Positions 27,963 through 37,106 of a DNA stretch of 64,000 nt are shown piece after piece. How positions within the stretch are numbered: the first letter of the stretch is position 1; each line of letters begins with the position of its first letter. Origin of the DNA: Natrinema sp. HArc-T2 (lineage in GTDB: Archaea; Halobacteriota; Halobacteria; Halobacteriales; Natrialbaceae); NCBI RefSeq assembly GCF_041821085.1, contig NZ_JBGUAZ010000001.1, forward strand, positions 310,001 through 374,000. Direction: 5' to 3'. The notes beneath the pieces are model-generated. The model did no database searches and had not been told where the DNA came from. It worked only from the letters and a program-made list of their open reading frames with translations. The translations under genes were made by a program, and so were the position numbers.

Positions 27963-28940
27963 ATGCCTTCGACTGCACTCGTCACCGGCTGTTCGTCGGG
28001 CATCGGCTACGAAACGGCTCGCGCACTGCTGGCCGATGGCTGGCACGTCTACGCGACCGCGCGAGATCGTGATCGAGACGGGCTCGAGAACCTGGCTGAC
28101 CGCGGTGCCGAGCCCGTCGCGCTCGATCTGACCAAGTCCGCGGACATCGACCGTGTCGTCGCTCGCGTCCGCGACGAAGCTGGCGGCGTCGACTGTCTGG
28201 TCAACAACGCGGGCTACGGCCAGTTCGGGCCGGTCGAAGACGTACCGACGGATTTGCTCGAGCGCCAGTTCGCCGTCCACTGCTTCGGCCCGCATCGACT
28301 CATGCGAGCGGTGCTGCCGGGTATGCGCGAACGCGGTCGTGGCCGGATCATCACCGTCACCAGCGCTGCGGACCGGCTCGCACTGGCCGGGATCGGCGGT
28401 TACAACGCCTCGAAGTGGGCGCTCGCGGGTTTGAGCGATGCGCTTCGACAGGAACTGGTCGGCTCGGACGTCGAGGTCGTCGTCGTTCAGCCCGGACTCG
28501 TCGCGACGCCGTTTTACGATCGCGCTCTGAGTGAACTCGAGGCGGCAGCCACAGCCGCGCGATCGCCGGCCCGGCCCGACGGTGACGCGACGGCAGCGAC
28601 GGACGCCGACGTGACCGTCGTCAGGCCCACGCAGTATACCGACCTCTATCGCGTTCTCCAGCAGGTTCGCGCCGTCGAGGGTGGCGGTCGTCTCATCAAC
28701 GACCCCGAAGACGTCGCCGAAACGATTCTGACAGCCGCGACGGTGCTCGATCCCGAAACCCACTACCGCGTCGGTCCGCTGCCACTGCTTGGCTCGCTGT
28801 ACGGTACGCTCGTGCCGGCAACACTGCGAGACCAGCTCACAAAACTCGGCGTTCGACTAGCCGCGAGCGAACCGGTCTTGGAATTGCTCGAGCGACGGAC
28901 GCCCGATCCTGGGGCTGAGCCGTATCCACCACGACGGTGA
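27963..28940 (+). CDS. Short-chain dehydrogenase/reductase
   Basis: 325 residues; the last 75 or so extend beyond the usual 250-residue SDR core. NAD(P)-binding motif TGCSSGIG (8-15), NNAG (about 83-86), catalytic Ser in TVTSAADR and Tyr/Lys in YNASK (about 151-155) are all present. Arg-rich ATARDRDRDG after the second strand hints at NADP preference. Between the core and the tail there is an Ala/Asp-rich insertion (about 200-220). The substrate is unknown. Confidence 0.88.
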   Translation: MPSTALVTGCSSGIGYETARALLADGWHVYATARDRDRDGLENLADRGAEPVALDLTKSADIDRVVARVRDEAGGVDCLVNNAGYGQFGPVEDVPTDLLERQFAVHCFGPHRLMRAVLPGMRERGRGRIITVTSAADRLALAGIGGYNASKWALAGLSDALRQELVGSDVEVVVVQPGLVATPFYDRALSELEAAATAARSPARPDGDATAATDADVTVVRPTQYTDLYRVLQQVRAVEGGGRLINDPEDVAETILTAATVLDPETHYRVGPLPLLGSLYGTLVPATLRDQLTKLGVRLAASEPVLELLERRTPDPGAEPYPPRR

Positions 28941-28946
28941 GGTGAG

Positions 28947-29402
28947 TTACGTTTGTGCTGCCGTCCCACGTGGGACCTCGCGACCGCCGGTGTAGGCGAC
29001 GTACGCCGACAGTCCTGCGGCGACCAGCCCCGAGAGGACGTTACTCCAGATCAGGCCAGTGGATGCGGCCTCGAGGCCGCTCATCGCGAACTCGCCGCCG
29101 ATGGCCCACTGGGAGATGAAGACCCACAGCGCCAGCAGGGCAGCGAGCGACATTACGCCGGTACTGGTGGCGTAGGCGTTGGTGAGCCGGTAGTAGTTGT
29201 ACCCGGCCAGCAGGAAGATCCCGCCGCCGACCAGCAGGTTGTTCCACAGCATGGACGCCGCCGGTCCGTAGACGAACGGCGAGACGGCGATCCACAGCCC
29301 GATCAGGGAGACGAATCCACTCAGCCATTTCTCCCCGTCCGATCCGCGCTGCCGGGCGGACGATTCACCGCGCATCGGGTCGTTGGTCGTGGACTCGCTC
29401 AT
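28947..29402 (-). CDS. SPW-repeat family membrane protein
   Basis: 151 residues with four membrane segments. It matches the SPW family, in which helices carry Ser-Pro-Phe/Trp motifs; here IAVSPFVYG lies in the second segment. Function is not established. The ATG at 29402 opens a short hydrophilic Ser/Arg-rich leader; upstream in-frame codons look random. It ends 6 bp from the convergent SDR gene. Confidence 0.75.
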   Translation of the reverse strand: MSESTTNDPMRGESSARQRGSDGEKWLSGFVSLIGLWIAVSPFVYGPAASMLWNNLLVGGGIFLLAGYNYYRLTNAYATSTGVMSLAALLALWVFISQWAIGGEFAMSGLEAASTGLIWSNVLSGLVAAGLSAYVAYTGGREVPRGTAAQT

Positions 29403-29717
29403 AGTCGGCGCTACCGCAAGCGCGCTGAAAAAACGTGTCGACCGTTCTAGTCGGGCCGTGAGAACCCGGTTCGGTGACCGTCCCCTCCGTGCTCGCCCAA
29501 TGATCGATGAGGGGCTTCCAAACATGTGTTATACCTCGTCAATCCATGACTGGTGGCAGAGGAGGTGGCCGGGTAATCAGGTTTTAGGTCGGACGGGCTC
29601 CATCGAGAAATCAAATACGATCCACTTGGCATCCAGAGACGACTGGATCGCGGTGTAAACGGCCCTCGGGACGTGGATTCCAATAGACACTTCTACTGCT
29701 TCTCTGTCCCATTATGC
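29403..29717. other. Intergenic region between divergent genes
   Basis: It contains the promoters of the SPW gene and of the small HTH-like gene and is somewhat AT-richer in its right half. I see no gene, repeat or RNA structure of note. Confidence 0.4.
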
Positions 29718-29963
29718 ATGGGCGCTTCGGACCTGTATGATCCGGACCGAATCTCTCCGCTCGCGTGGCGACTGCTCAGAGTCGCAGCCGGATACGACCA
29801 ACGAGCAGTCGAACGGGAGGTGGACGAACTCATGCAGGCACATATCTCGATGCTCGAGAGTGGAAACCGGTCGTTGTCACACGCACGGCGAACGACGCTG
29901 TTGGAACTCTACAGCGCCGAACTCGCCGACGAGCAGGTACGGGCGATCGTCGATCACTTCTAG
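29718..29963 (+). CDS. Small XRE/HTH-like protein, putative
   Basis: 81 residues. WRLLRVAAGYDQRAVEREV, then HISMLESGNRSLS and LLELYSAEL, follow the layout of a Cro/XRE helix-turn-helix (AAG-x-Q-x(3)-E, then S-x-LE-x-G-x-R). The recognition helix is poorly conserved, so this is a resemblance rather than a firm call. The ATG at 29718 gives a haloarchaeal acidic start. It precedes the SLC13 transporter by 58 bp on the same strand, so it could regulate it. Confidence 0.55.
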   Translation: MGASDLYDPDRISPLAWRLLRVAAGYDQRAVEREVDELMQAHISMLESGNRSLSHARRTTLLELYSAELADEQVRAIVDHF

Positions 29964-30021
29964 TGACACGTTCACGAATAGAAGGGCTTAAGAACAATAA
30001 TGATAATTCCCGCCTGTATCA

Positions 30022-31647
30022 ATGATACACGGACTGTTGGGTGGTTTAAACAGACGATTAGTACAATTTCTCCTTGCAGGGATCGGGATGGTGGCGATCG
30101 CAGCGGCACCCACACCGGCCGGCCTCTCGGTCGCGGGCCAGTACGCGATCGCGACGATGTTCTTCGCCGGCTTCCTCTGGGTGACCGGGACGCTTCCACT
30201 TGCGGTCACCGCACTGACGATTCCAGTTTTGCTGACTGGCACCGGTATCTACAACTCCATGGACACCGCACTCGCGGGGTTCGCGGACCACATCGTCTTC
30301 CTGTTCCTCGCGGGCTTTATGCTTGCGAACGGGATTCAGAAGTACGATATCGACCGGCGGATCGCGCTATATACCATCGCCAAGATGGGCAGCTCACCGC
30401 GACGGCTGGTTCTCGCGATCATGATCGTGACCGCCGTGTTGTCGATGTGGGTCTCGAACACCGCAACGGCCGCGATGATGACGCCCATCGCAGTCGGGAT
30501 TCTCACGCAGGTGCTCGATCGCGACGACCTCGCGTCGTCGCAGGAGTCGGCAGCCGACGCCGACGTGGCCGACGCCGACGCGGTCCCCGATGGCGGCGCC
30601 GTCGGCTCGACAGCCGACTTCACGAACATCCAGATCTCGATGTTGCTGGGGACTGCCTACGCAGCGAGCGTCGGCGGTGTCGGGACGATCATCGGCACGC
30701 CGCCGAACGCGATCCTCGTCGGTCAGCTCAACGCTATTCTGGACTACGAGATCGGGTTCGCCGAGTGGTTCCTCGTCGGCTTCCCGGTCGTCGTCGTGAC
30801 GCTCCCGCTGATCTGGTTCCTCCTGACGTACGTGCTCTACCCGCCGGAGATCCCGCAGGTCGATCAGGCGCGCTCGATCGCCCGCGAACAACTCGAGGCG
30901 GAGGGCGACCTCGACCCGCGGGGCAAGCGCGTGGCGATGATCTTCGCCGCGACGGCCGGTCTCTGGATGCTCGGCGGCCTCGGTAAAGTCTTCGAGCCGT
31001 TCCTCTCGAGTGCCTGGATGACGACGCTGTTCGGCGGCGATAAAATGACCGTCCTCGGCGTCGAAGGACATCAGGGCCTGCTCTACTACGTGATGGTCGG
31101 CGTCGCCGCGGTGCCGGCGCTCGTCCTGGCCGACACGATGGAGTGGGACGAACTGGTCGACATCGACTGGGGTACGCTGTTGCTGTTCGGCGGCGGTATC
31201 TCGCTTGCGAACGCGCTGGCGGACACAGGCGCGACGGAGTGGATCGCCGAGACGGTGTTCGGCAACCTCGTCGGCGCACCCATCGTGCTCGTCATCGGGG
31301 CGGTCGTCCTGCTGGTCATCTTCCTGACCGAGATGACGTCGAACTCCGCGACAACCAGCATCATCGTCCCCATCCTGATCAGTCTGGGCAGCGTTTTCTC
31401 GGCGACGCTCGGACTGACCGACTTCTCGACCGCGCTCTTCCTCTCGGTCTCCGGCGCGATTGCCGCGAGCTTCGCGTTCGCACTTCCGGTCGCGACACCG
31501 CCGAACGCCATCGTGTTCGGCAGCGGCTACATCAAACAGCGTCATATGCTCCGGACAGGACTCATCCTGAACGCGATCATGACAGTCATCCTGACGGGAA
31601 TTATCTGGCTGCTGTTTACCTTCGTCTGGCCCCACCTGCTGTGGTGA
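30022..31647 (+). CDS. SLC13/DASS-family sodium-dependent anion transporter
   Basis: 541 residues with about 11-12 hydrophobic segments. The two inverted halves each carry the substrate/sodium motif: SNTATAAMMTP (about 149-159) and SNSATTSIIVP (about 439-449), each followed later by a Pro-Pro-Asn loop (GTPPNAI and ATPPNAI). Family members import dicarboxylates, citrate, sulfate or similar anions with Na+; the substrate is not evident. An acidic insertion (about 168-195) lies between the halves, on the cytoplasmic side. Confidence 0.9.
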   Translation: MIHGLLGGLNRRLVQFLLAGIGMVAIAAAPTPAGLSVAGQYAIATMFFAGFLWVTGTLPLAVTALTIPVLLTGTGIYNSMDTALAGFADHIVFLFLAGFMLANGIQKYDIDRRIALYTIAKMGSSPRRLVLAIMIVTAVLSMWVSNTATAAMMTPIAVGILTQVLDRDDLASSQESAADADVADADAVPDGGAVGSTADFTNIQISMLLGTAYAASVGGVGTIIGTPPNAILVGQLNAILDYEIGFAEWFLVGFPVVVVTLPLIWFLLTYVLYPPEIPQVDQARSIAREQLEAEGDLDPRGKRVAMIFAATAGLWMLGGLGKVFEPFLSSAWMTTLFGGDKMTVLGVEGHQGLLYYVMVGVAAVPALVLADTMEWDELVDIDWGTLLLFGGGISLANALADTGATEWIAETVFGNLVGAPIVLVIGAVVLLVIFLTEMTSNSATTSIIVPILISLGSVFSATLGLTDFSTALFLSVSGAIAASFAFALPVATPPNAIVFGSGYIKQRHMLRTGLILNAIMTVILTGIIWLLFTFVWPHLLW

Positions 31648-31968
31648 GCGACGACTGAGTTTCGCGCAGCCGTTTCCGGTTAGCTCGAGTCGGTCTCGAG
31701 AATCGGCTTGCTTTTCATTTCCTCCGCGGCGGAGCAACTGTCAGCCCCGGTCGGCGCTCGCTTCGGTCGTCGTTGTGAGAACCAGCGGACGGTACGCCAG
31801 TCGATCGCCTCGAGAGACAACAGTACGCTCGGCTGGACCACGAGCGTTCGACCGGACTGGCGGACGCTCAACACCAGACCAGTCAGGGATAGCGACAGCG
31901 GATCGGAACAGTCGGTCAAAGCGATCGCTCCGAACAGCTATTGTGTCGAAATACGCATGGTAACATGT
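31648..31968. other. Intergenic region before halocyanin gene
   Basis: The stretch lies between the transporter stop and the halocyanin start. A 79-codon minus-strand frame (31680-31919) and in-frame codons upstream of the halocyanin ATG show no protein-like pattern. I see no clear terminator or repeat. Confidence 0.4.
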
Positions 31969-32385
31969 ATGAACCGTCGAACAGTCCTCACGGCGACAGG
32001 AGGGATGGCGACGTTGTTCGTAACGGGCTGTCTGGGTGGGAGCGGTCCGGTTGGCGAAGAGACCACCGAGGTGTCGATGGTCGACGAGCAGTTCGATCCG
32101 CGGAACGTCCACGCCGACACGGATGCGACGATCACGTGGACCAACGAGGACGAGACGCGCCATACAGTCACGGCAGCCTCGGACAACTGGGAGAAGGACA
32201 GGGAGGTCCCTGGCGGCGCGGAGACGACCCACACGTTCGGGGAAAGCGGGGTGTACGACGTGTATTGCAGCGTCCACGGCGACGCCGACCTGTCGGGGAT
32301 GAGTATGAAGGTGAGCATCGGTGATGCCGTCATCGAGAATCCACTCGGCGATGGCAGCGACTCTGATGGGGGTGGATACTACTGA
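31969..32385 (+). CDS. Halocyanin-like blue copper lipoprotein
   Basis: 138 residues. A twin-arginine signal (MNRRTVLTATGG) and lipobox VTGC (Cys21) place it lipid-anchored outside the cell. The plastocyanin-fold domain shows type 1 copper ligands His65 (TRHTV), Cys100 and His103 (YCSVH) and Met111. It would carry electrons between membrane respiratory complexes. The third of three nearby ATGs (31957, 31965 out of frame, 31969) is chosen as it gives the canonical Tat N-terminus. The haem A biosynthesis fusion gene lies next door. Confidence 0.87.
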   Translation: MNRRTVLTATGGMATLFVTGCLGGSGPVGEETTEVSMVDEQFDPRNVHADTDATITWTNEDETRHTVTAASDNWEKDREVPGGAETTHTFGESGVYDVYCSVHGDADLSGMSMKVSIGDAVIENPLGDGSDSDGGGYY

Positions 32386-32497
32386 GACTGGGTCCCGACT
32401 TTCTTTCTCGAGTGTCTTCACAACGTAGTGACTCGAGAGCAATCACAAACGAGTGAAGCAGTCTGAAACGCACCCACGAGTGTCGGCACCCGACCGC

Positions 32498-33925
32498 TCA
32501 GAACGCGAGTGCGTCAACGAGGACCGCGACCAGCACGGCACCGAGGAACGCGTTCGAGGCGTGGAACGAGCGAAACGCTGCGGCTTCGGTCTGTTCGAAG
32601 TGGAGACGAACGGCCGCCCAGAGGAAGATGCCCCCGAAGAGGACGACCGTCCCGGCGTACAGCATGCCGAGCTCGGTGATCCAGGTCAGTGCGATCGCAC
32701 TCGCGAGCGTCGCGGCGATGTAGTAGAGGATGTGCTTTCTGGTGACGGTCTCGCCACGGACGACCGGCATCATCGGGAAGCCACCGCGGGCGTAGTCGTC
32801 CTTGTAGGCCAGCGCGAGGTTATAGAAGTGTGCCGGCGTCCAGAGGAAGATCAGTCCCGCGAGTGCGAGCCCCGGCAGGCCGATTTCGTTGGTGACTGCA
32901 GCCCAGCCGATGAGCGCGGGAAGTGCTCCTGCAGCGCCGCCGATGACCGTGTTCTGGACCGTGTTCGGCTTGAGCATCAGCGTGTAGACGACGCTATAAA
33001 ACAGGATCGCGGCGAGACCGAGCGCCGCGGCCAGTCGATTGATGGTCAGGAACAATCCGAGTGACGCGACAGTCAACGCGAGTCCGAACGCGAGTGCGTT
33101 CCGGACCGGAATCAGATCGACCGCGAGCGGTCGTTCTGCTGTGCGGGACATCTGCTGGTCGACGTCGCGCTCGAGGACGTGATTGAACGTCCCGCTCGCG
33201 CCGATCGCGAGGACGCCACCGCCAAGTGTCGCGAGGATGGTCGACAGCTCGAGGTCGGGGCCGGCGGCCAGTGCCATGCCGGCAGCGGCGACCAGACAGA
33301 GCAGCCACATCAGCCGCGGTTTCGTCATGCCGAAGTATGCACGTGCGGTCAGCCGGGCGCGAGCCAGCCGACTCGACGGCAGCGTCCGCTCGGTTGCGGG
33401 TGAGATGTCCTCGTCGAGTTCCTCGAGCGGCGTCGGTGAGTCGATGGCATCGTCGTCGCTGCCGGTCGCGAGCTCGAGATCCCAGGCGAGTGCGAGGACG
33501 ACCGCCGAGAAGATCACGAGCCCGAGTGCGAGGTGGAGTCCGGGAACGATCGCGGCAGGGCCGACCGTCGCGGTGAGGGCGCCAACACCGATCTGGACAA
33601 CGTAGAGGAGGGCGCCGACGGCGAGGACTGAGCTGACGCGACGGGAGGCGTCACCGACGGTTGCGGCAAGCGCCGTCGCGCCGACGAGCAGGCCGACGAC
33701 GAGGGCCGTCAGCCGGTGGGTCCACGCGATTGCGAGTTCGGTCTGGCTCAGCGGGTCGACCGGCGCGTGACAGGTCGGCCACGTCGAACACGACGCGGTC
33801 GCGTTCGTCAGCGAGGTCGTTGCGCCGACGATCAAAAGCAAATAGACGCCCAGCGCGGTCGCTGTGAGCAGTGCTGAAAAGCGTCGCCGCGTACCGATCG
33901 GACGAGGGAACGACTCTGTTGCCAC
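32498..33925 (-). CDS. ctaAB: CtaA-CtaB fusion: haem A synthase plus haem O synthase
   Basis: 475 residues. Residues about 1-155 form a half-size CtaA/COX15 module of four helices, with His residues in WTHRLTAL and PGLHLALGL as haem ligands. After an acidic linker (about 155-190), residues 190-475 form CtaB/COX10, a UbiA-type farnesyltransferase with NHVLERDVDQQM and YKDDYARGGFPM carrying the Asp residues that bind prenyl diphosphate and Mg. Together they would convert haem B to O and O to A for cytochrome oxidase. The fusion order is opposite to pathway order. Half-size CtaA is known in some archaea. Confidence 0.9.
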   Translation of the reverse strand: MATESFPRPIGTRRRFSALLTATALGVYLLLIVGATTSLTNATASCSTWPTCHAPVDPLSQTELAIAWTHRLTALVVGLLVGATALAATVGDASRRVSSVLAVGALLYVVQIGVGALTATVGPAAIVPGLHLALGLVIFSAVVLALAWDLELATGSDDDAIDSPTPLEELDEDISPATERTLPSSRLARARLTARAYFGMTKPRLMWLLCLVAAAGMALAAGPDLELSTILATLGGGVLAIGASGTFNHVLERDVDQQMSRTAERPLAVDLIPVRNALAFGLALTVASLGLFLTINRLAAALGLAAILFYSVVYTLMLKPNTVQNTVIGGAAGALPALIGWAAVTNEIGLPGLALAGLIFLWTPAHFYNLALAYKDDYARGGFPMMPVVRGETVTRKHILYYIAATLASAIALTWITELGMLYAGTVVLFGGIFLWAAVRLHFEQTEAAAFRSFHASNAFLGAVLVAVLVDALAF

Positions 33926-34124
33926 GGCTATTCTCGTCTACATCCTTTGACTCCGCATATTTAGTGCTCTCGCTTTTGCCGCTTTCATCTGATCGCCTCG
34001 TATCCGACCCAGTTTTTGCCGCCTTCTGTCGGCCACCTCGTGTTCCCGCCCGCGAGACGGCCAGCACGCAAGTCGGCTTCGGGGCATCGAACTGGCCGCC
34101 ACGGCCGTCGTCCAACCGCAACAG

Positions 34125-34406
34125 CTACATTCCCATGTCCGCGGCCGCGTCCGGAATCGGGAGGTCATGCGGCGAGACGCTCAGTAGCTCACCGACGTGG
34201 TCGAGTGCCATATCGAACCCGTAGTAGCGCTCGAGTTCGTCGCCCGCAGCTGATGGCCGCACTTTCAACATCGCGTAGCCCTCGCGGTTCTGTGCGACCG
34301 CTGCAGTTTGGCCCGTGTCGCGCTCGAACGTGAGGAGTCGTTCCGTCTCGGTTTCTTCGTAGGTTGCTGTGATGCCGTTTGCATCAGCCGTCCGGTCGTC
34401 AGTCAT
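34125..34406 (-). CDS. Small haloarchaeal conserved protein, unknown
   Basis: 93 residues, acidic, soluble, no cysteines. The body runs ITATYEETETERLLTFERD, TAAVAQNREGYAMLKVR, then ELERYYGFDMALDHVGELL, a pattern of short strands followed by a helix. I do not assign a family. The ATG at 34406 is preferred over 34415. Its composition and codon use match real haloarchaeal genes, and no larger gene overlaps it. Confidence 0.65.
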   Translation of the reverse strand: MTDDRTADANGITATYEETETERLLTFERDTGQTAAVAQNREGYAMLKVRPSAAGDELERYYGFDMALDHVGELLSVSPHDLPIPDAAADMGM

Positions 34407-34561
34407 AGACGCCACTCACGGGGCAACCACCGGGAATCTGTCGGTTCCGGTGTGGTGCTCATGTTAGCCCGGCGAAGCAGCCCGTCGCGTGACCGAACGC
34501 GACCCGGTCACGGCGGAGACACATCGACACCGATTTTTCGGTTGCCTTCGAGGGTCGCCTC

Positions 34562-35467
34562 GTGAGCCGTTCCGAGTCCCAGACGGCCCGTCGACCGCTC
34601 GCGGCGTTCGAGCTGACGCGGACGGTTACGCTCCAGTGGCTCGCCGTCTCTGCGACCGGGTTTTTCGGCTTCGCCTACGGCTTCGGGCACGTGCTCGCGT
34701 GGATTCGTGGCACCTCACTCGAGCCGATCGTGATCGCGCCATCTTCACCGCCGACAGTGCTCGGCTGGCTGGCTGTCTCCGTCGGCCTGCTCGTCTGCGT
34801 GGTCGTCCCCCACGAACTGCTCCACGGCGTGTTCCTGGCGCGCTATGGCGATAACCCCGACTACGGGATCGGCGTCTCCCATTTCGTGCTTCCCTATGCC
34901 TACGCCGGGACCAGCGGCGCGCGCTATACTCGCAATCAGTTGCTCGTCGCCCTGCTCGCCCCGTTCGTGGTGCTGACGGCTGCCGGCGTCGCCGTGATGG
35001 TCGTCGTCCCGACACCGCTGTTGATCGTTCCGCTAGCGGCGAACGCGACCGGGTCGATCGGCGATCTCTGGATGGCCGCCGTCCTCTATCAGTATCCTGC
35101 CAACGTTCGCGTGGGCGACCCACCCGGTGACGTTCGCGGCTTCGGTATCTACGGCGCGCGCGGCCAGACACTGAGCCGACGGCCGGGCATGCCACTGCTC
35201 GCCCGGTTTCTGGCCGGTGGCGTCGGTACCCTCGCCATGCTCGGACTCTACGCCTTGGGTGCCGTGCTATTCTCGCTTGCCGTTGGCACTGGCGACGTCG
35301 TTCTCGGCGATCCAGGGTCGGGATGGCTGCTGTTTCGCCACTATCGTCTTCCCGACGGCACCGCGCTGCTCGAGGTCGGCGATCGGGCGCTGCTCACAGT
35401 CGCCGTCCTCGGTGGGCTCGCGTGGACGATCGTCACGATCGTCTACCGCCAGCTCGCGGCGGAGTAA
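34562..35467 (+). CDS. DUF3267-type membrane metalloprotease-like protein
   Basis: 301 residues with about six membrane segments. HELLH in a hydrophobic context (PHELLHGVF, about residues 83-91) is the zinc-binding HExxH motif of DUF3267 / zincin-like membrane peptidases, and GSIGDLW (about 165-171) supplies an Asp where a third ligand is expected. It would be an intramembrane or membrane-embedded peptidase; the target is unknown. The start is the GTG at 34562. A PadR-like regulator follows 41 bp later on the same strand. Confidence 0.78.
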   Translation: MSRSESQTARRPLAAFELTRTVTLQWLAVSATGFFGFAYGFGHVLAWIRGTSLEPIVIAPSSPPTVLGWLAVSVGLLVCVVVPHELLHGVFLARYGDNPDYGIGVSHFVLPYAYAGTSGARYTRNQLLVALLAPFVVLTAAGVAVMVVVPTPLLIVPLAANATGSIGDLWMAAVLYQYPANVRVGDPPGDVRGFGIYGARGQTLSRRPGMPLLARFLAGGVGTLAMLGLYALGAVLFSLAVGTGDVVLGDPGSGWLLFRHYRLPDGTALLEVGDRALLTVAVLGGLAWTIVTIVYRQLAAE

Positions 35468-35508
35468 GAAACCGTAACGCTCGACTCCTACTGCGCTGAA
35501 CCCGCAGT

Positions 35509-35793
35509 ATGACCAAGTGGCTCCGGAGCGGTCGCCGCCGAGACATCTGCTTCTTGCTCGCGGCGGCCGACGACGGCGAACTGCGCGGCCAGCAACTGAA
35601 ATCACGCCTCGAGTCTCACTACGACGACCGACTCGAGCCCAAGTCGTTCTACGGCTCGCTGTCGGCGCTGGTCGAGGCGGGCTTCGTCGAGAAGCGAACC
35701 GAGGGACTTCACGACGTGTACGCACTGACCGAGCCCGGCGCACAGCGCGTGCGCGACCACTACACGTGGGTTCGGGACTGCCTCGAAGAATAG
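35509..35793 (+). CDS. PadR-like winged-helix regulator
   Basis: 94 residues, a bare winged helix-turn-helix domain. The pattern RDICFLLAAADDGELRGQQL, KSFYGSLSALVEAGFVEK and DVYALTEPGAQRV matches PadR/PhoU-type wHTH transcription factors with a wing ending in YxLTexG. There is no ligand-binding domain, so it probably acts as a dimer. It is on the same strand as the upstream membrane peptidase-like gene and converges with the acyl-CoA dehydrogenase. Confidence 0.75.
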   Translation: MTKWLRSGRRRDICFLLAAADDGELRGQQLKSRLESHYDDRLEPKSFYGSLSALVEAGFVEKRTEGLHDVYALTEPGAQRVRDHYTWVRDCLEE

Positions 35794-35811
35794 AGCTGTG
35801 TCGGGCGGTCG

Positions 35812-36957
35812 CTACTGCTCGAGCAGTTGGTCGCCGATCGTGTTCCGGAGCACTTCGCTGGTGCCCTCGTAGATCTCGTTGAGTTTGGCGTCGCGGTAGA
35901 ACCGCTGGGCGGCGAAGTCCTTTGTGTAGCCGTAGCCGCCGTGGATCTGGATGCCCTCGTTTGCGACCTCGCGGCTCACTTCGGAGGCGTAGAGTTTGGC
36001 CTGTGAGGCGTCCTTGATGTAGTTCTCACCGCGGATCTTCTTGTCGGCGGCCTTGTGCATGAGCAGTTTGGCGGCCTGAATCTTCGTGTCCATGTCCGCG
36101 AGCTTGTGTTTGATCGACTGGAACTCGCCGATTGGCTGGCCGAACTGCTCGCGCTCGGTGGCGTAGTCCCGTGCTTCCTCGAAGGCCGCGCGGGCGATGC
36201 CGACACCGCGGGCGGCGATCGTGATTCGGCCACCGTTGAGGGTCTTCAGGGCGTGAACGAAGCCTTCACCCTCGTCGCCGAGCCGTCGGTCCTCGGGGAT
36301 ACGGAGGTCGTCAAAGCGGAGTTCGGCGGTCGGACAGCCCTTGTCGCCGAGTTTCTCCTCGGTGCCTTCGACGATGAAGCCGTCGTCTTCCTCGGGGCGG
36401 ACGATGAACGACGAGATGCCCTTGTTACCTGCGTCGGGGTCGGTCTTCGCGAACACGGTGACCGTGTCGGCCACCGAGCCGTTCGAGATCCAGAGCTTGC
36501 CGCCGTTTACCACGTACTCGTCGCCGTCTTTCTCGGCGGTCGTATCCATGGCGGGGACGTCGCTGCCCGCACCCGCTTCCGAGAGCGCGAACGCACCGAT
36601 GTCGTCGCCGGCTGCAAGCGGCGTCAGGTACTCCTCTTTCTGGTCGTCGTCGCCGAACTCGTAGAGCATGTTCCCTGCAAGCGAGGTGTGAGCAGCGACG
36701 ATCGTTCCGAGTCCGCCCGAGCCACGGGAGATCTCCTCGAGCCCGATCGCGTAGGAGTGATAGTCGAGGCCGGCACCGCCGTACTCCTCGGGGAACGGCA
36801 TCCCCATCAGGCCTAGCTTGGCCATCTCGTCGATGAGGTCAGACGGGAACTCGTCGTCGTGGTCGATCTCGTCGGCGACGGGGACGATCTCCTCATCGAC
36901 GAACTCCGATACCATATCCCGAATCTGCTGCTGTTCGGGGGAGAGTGCAAAGTCCAT
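35812..36957 (-). CDS. Acyl-CoA dehydrogenase
   Basis: 381 residues, standard length. It inserts the alpha-beta double bond into acyl-CoA, passing electrons through FAD to ETF. FAD/substrate-binding features are FALSEAGAGSD and WISNGSVADT; the catalytic base is Glu364 in IYEGTSEV, the short/medium-chain position; IHGGYGYTKD is near the C-terminus. A TATA-like AACAATAAAG (about 36983-36992) lies about 30 nt before the ATG. It follows an acyl-CoA ligase gene on the same strand, after 149 bp, forming a fatty acid activation/oxidation neighbourhood. Confidence 0.93.
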   Translation of the reverse strand: MDFALSPEQQQIRDMVSEFVDEEIVPVADEIDHDDEFPSDLIDEMAKLGLMGMPFPEEYGGAGLDYHSYAIGLEEISRGSGGLGTIVAAHTSLAGNMLYEFGDDDQKEEYLTPLAAGDDIGAFALSEAGAGSDVPAMDTTAEKDGDEYVVNGGKLWISNGSVADTVTVFAKTDPDAGNKGISSFIVRPEEDDGFIVEGTEEKLGDKGCPTAELRFDDLRIPEDRRLGDEGEGFVHALKTLNGGRITIAARGVGIARAAFEEARDYATEREQFGQPIGEFQSIKHKLADMDTKIQAAKLLMHKAADKKIRGENYIKDASQAKLYASEVSREVANEGIQIHGGYGYTKDFAAQRFYRDAKLNEIYEGTSEVLRNTIGDQLLEQ

Positions 36958-37106
36958 ACGTGCCGGTTCGTCTTCTCGGCTCTTTATTGTTCGCTATTTC
37001 GTCTATCGTATTGCCCAGACTGTGTTCTGCTTAGTAGTGTTAGGAACGAGTGCGAAGCGAGTCAACATCGCTGTGTCCAGACGGTAGGTGAGCGACGTGT
37101 CTGGGA

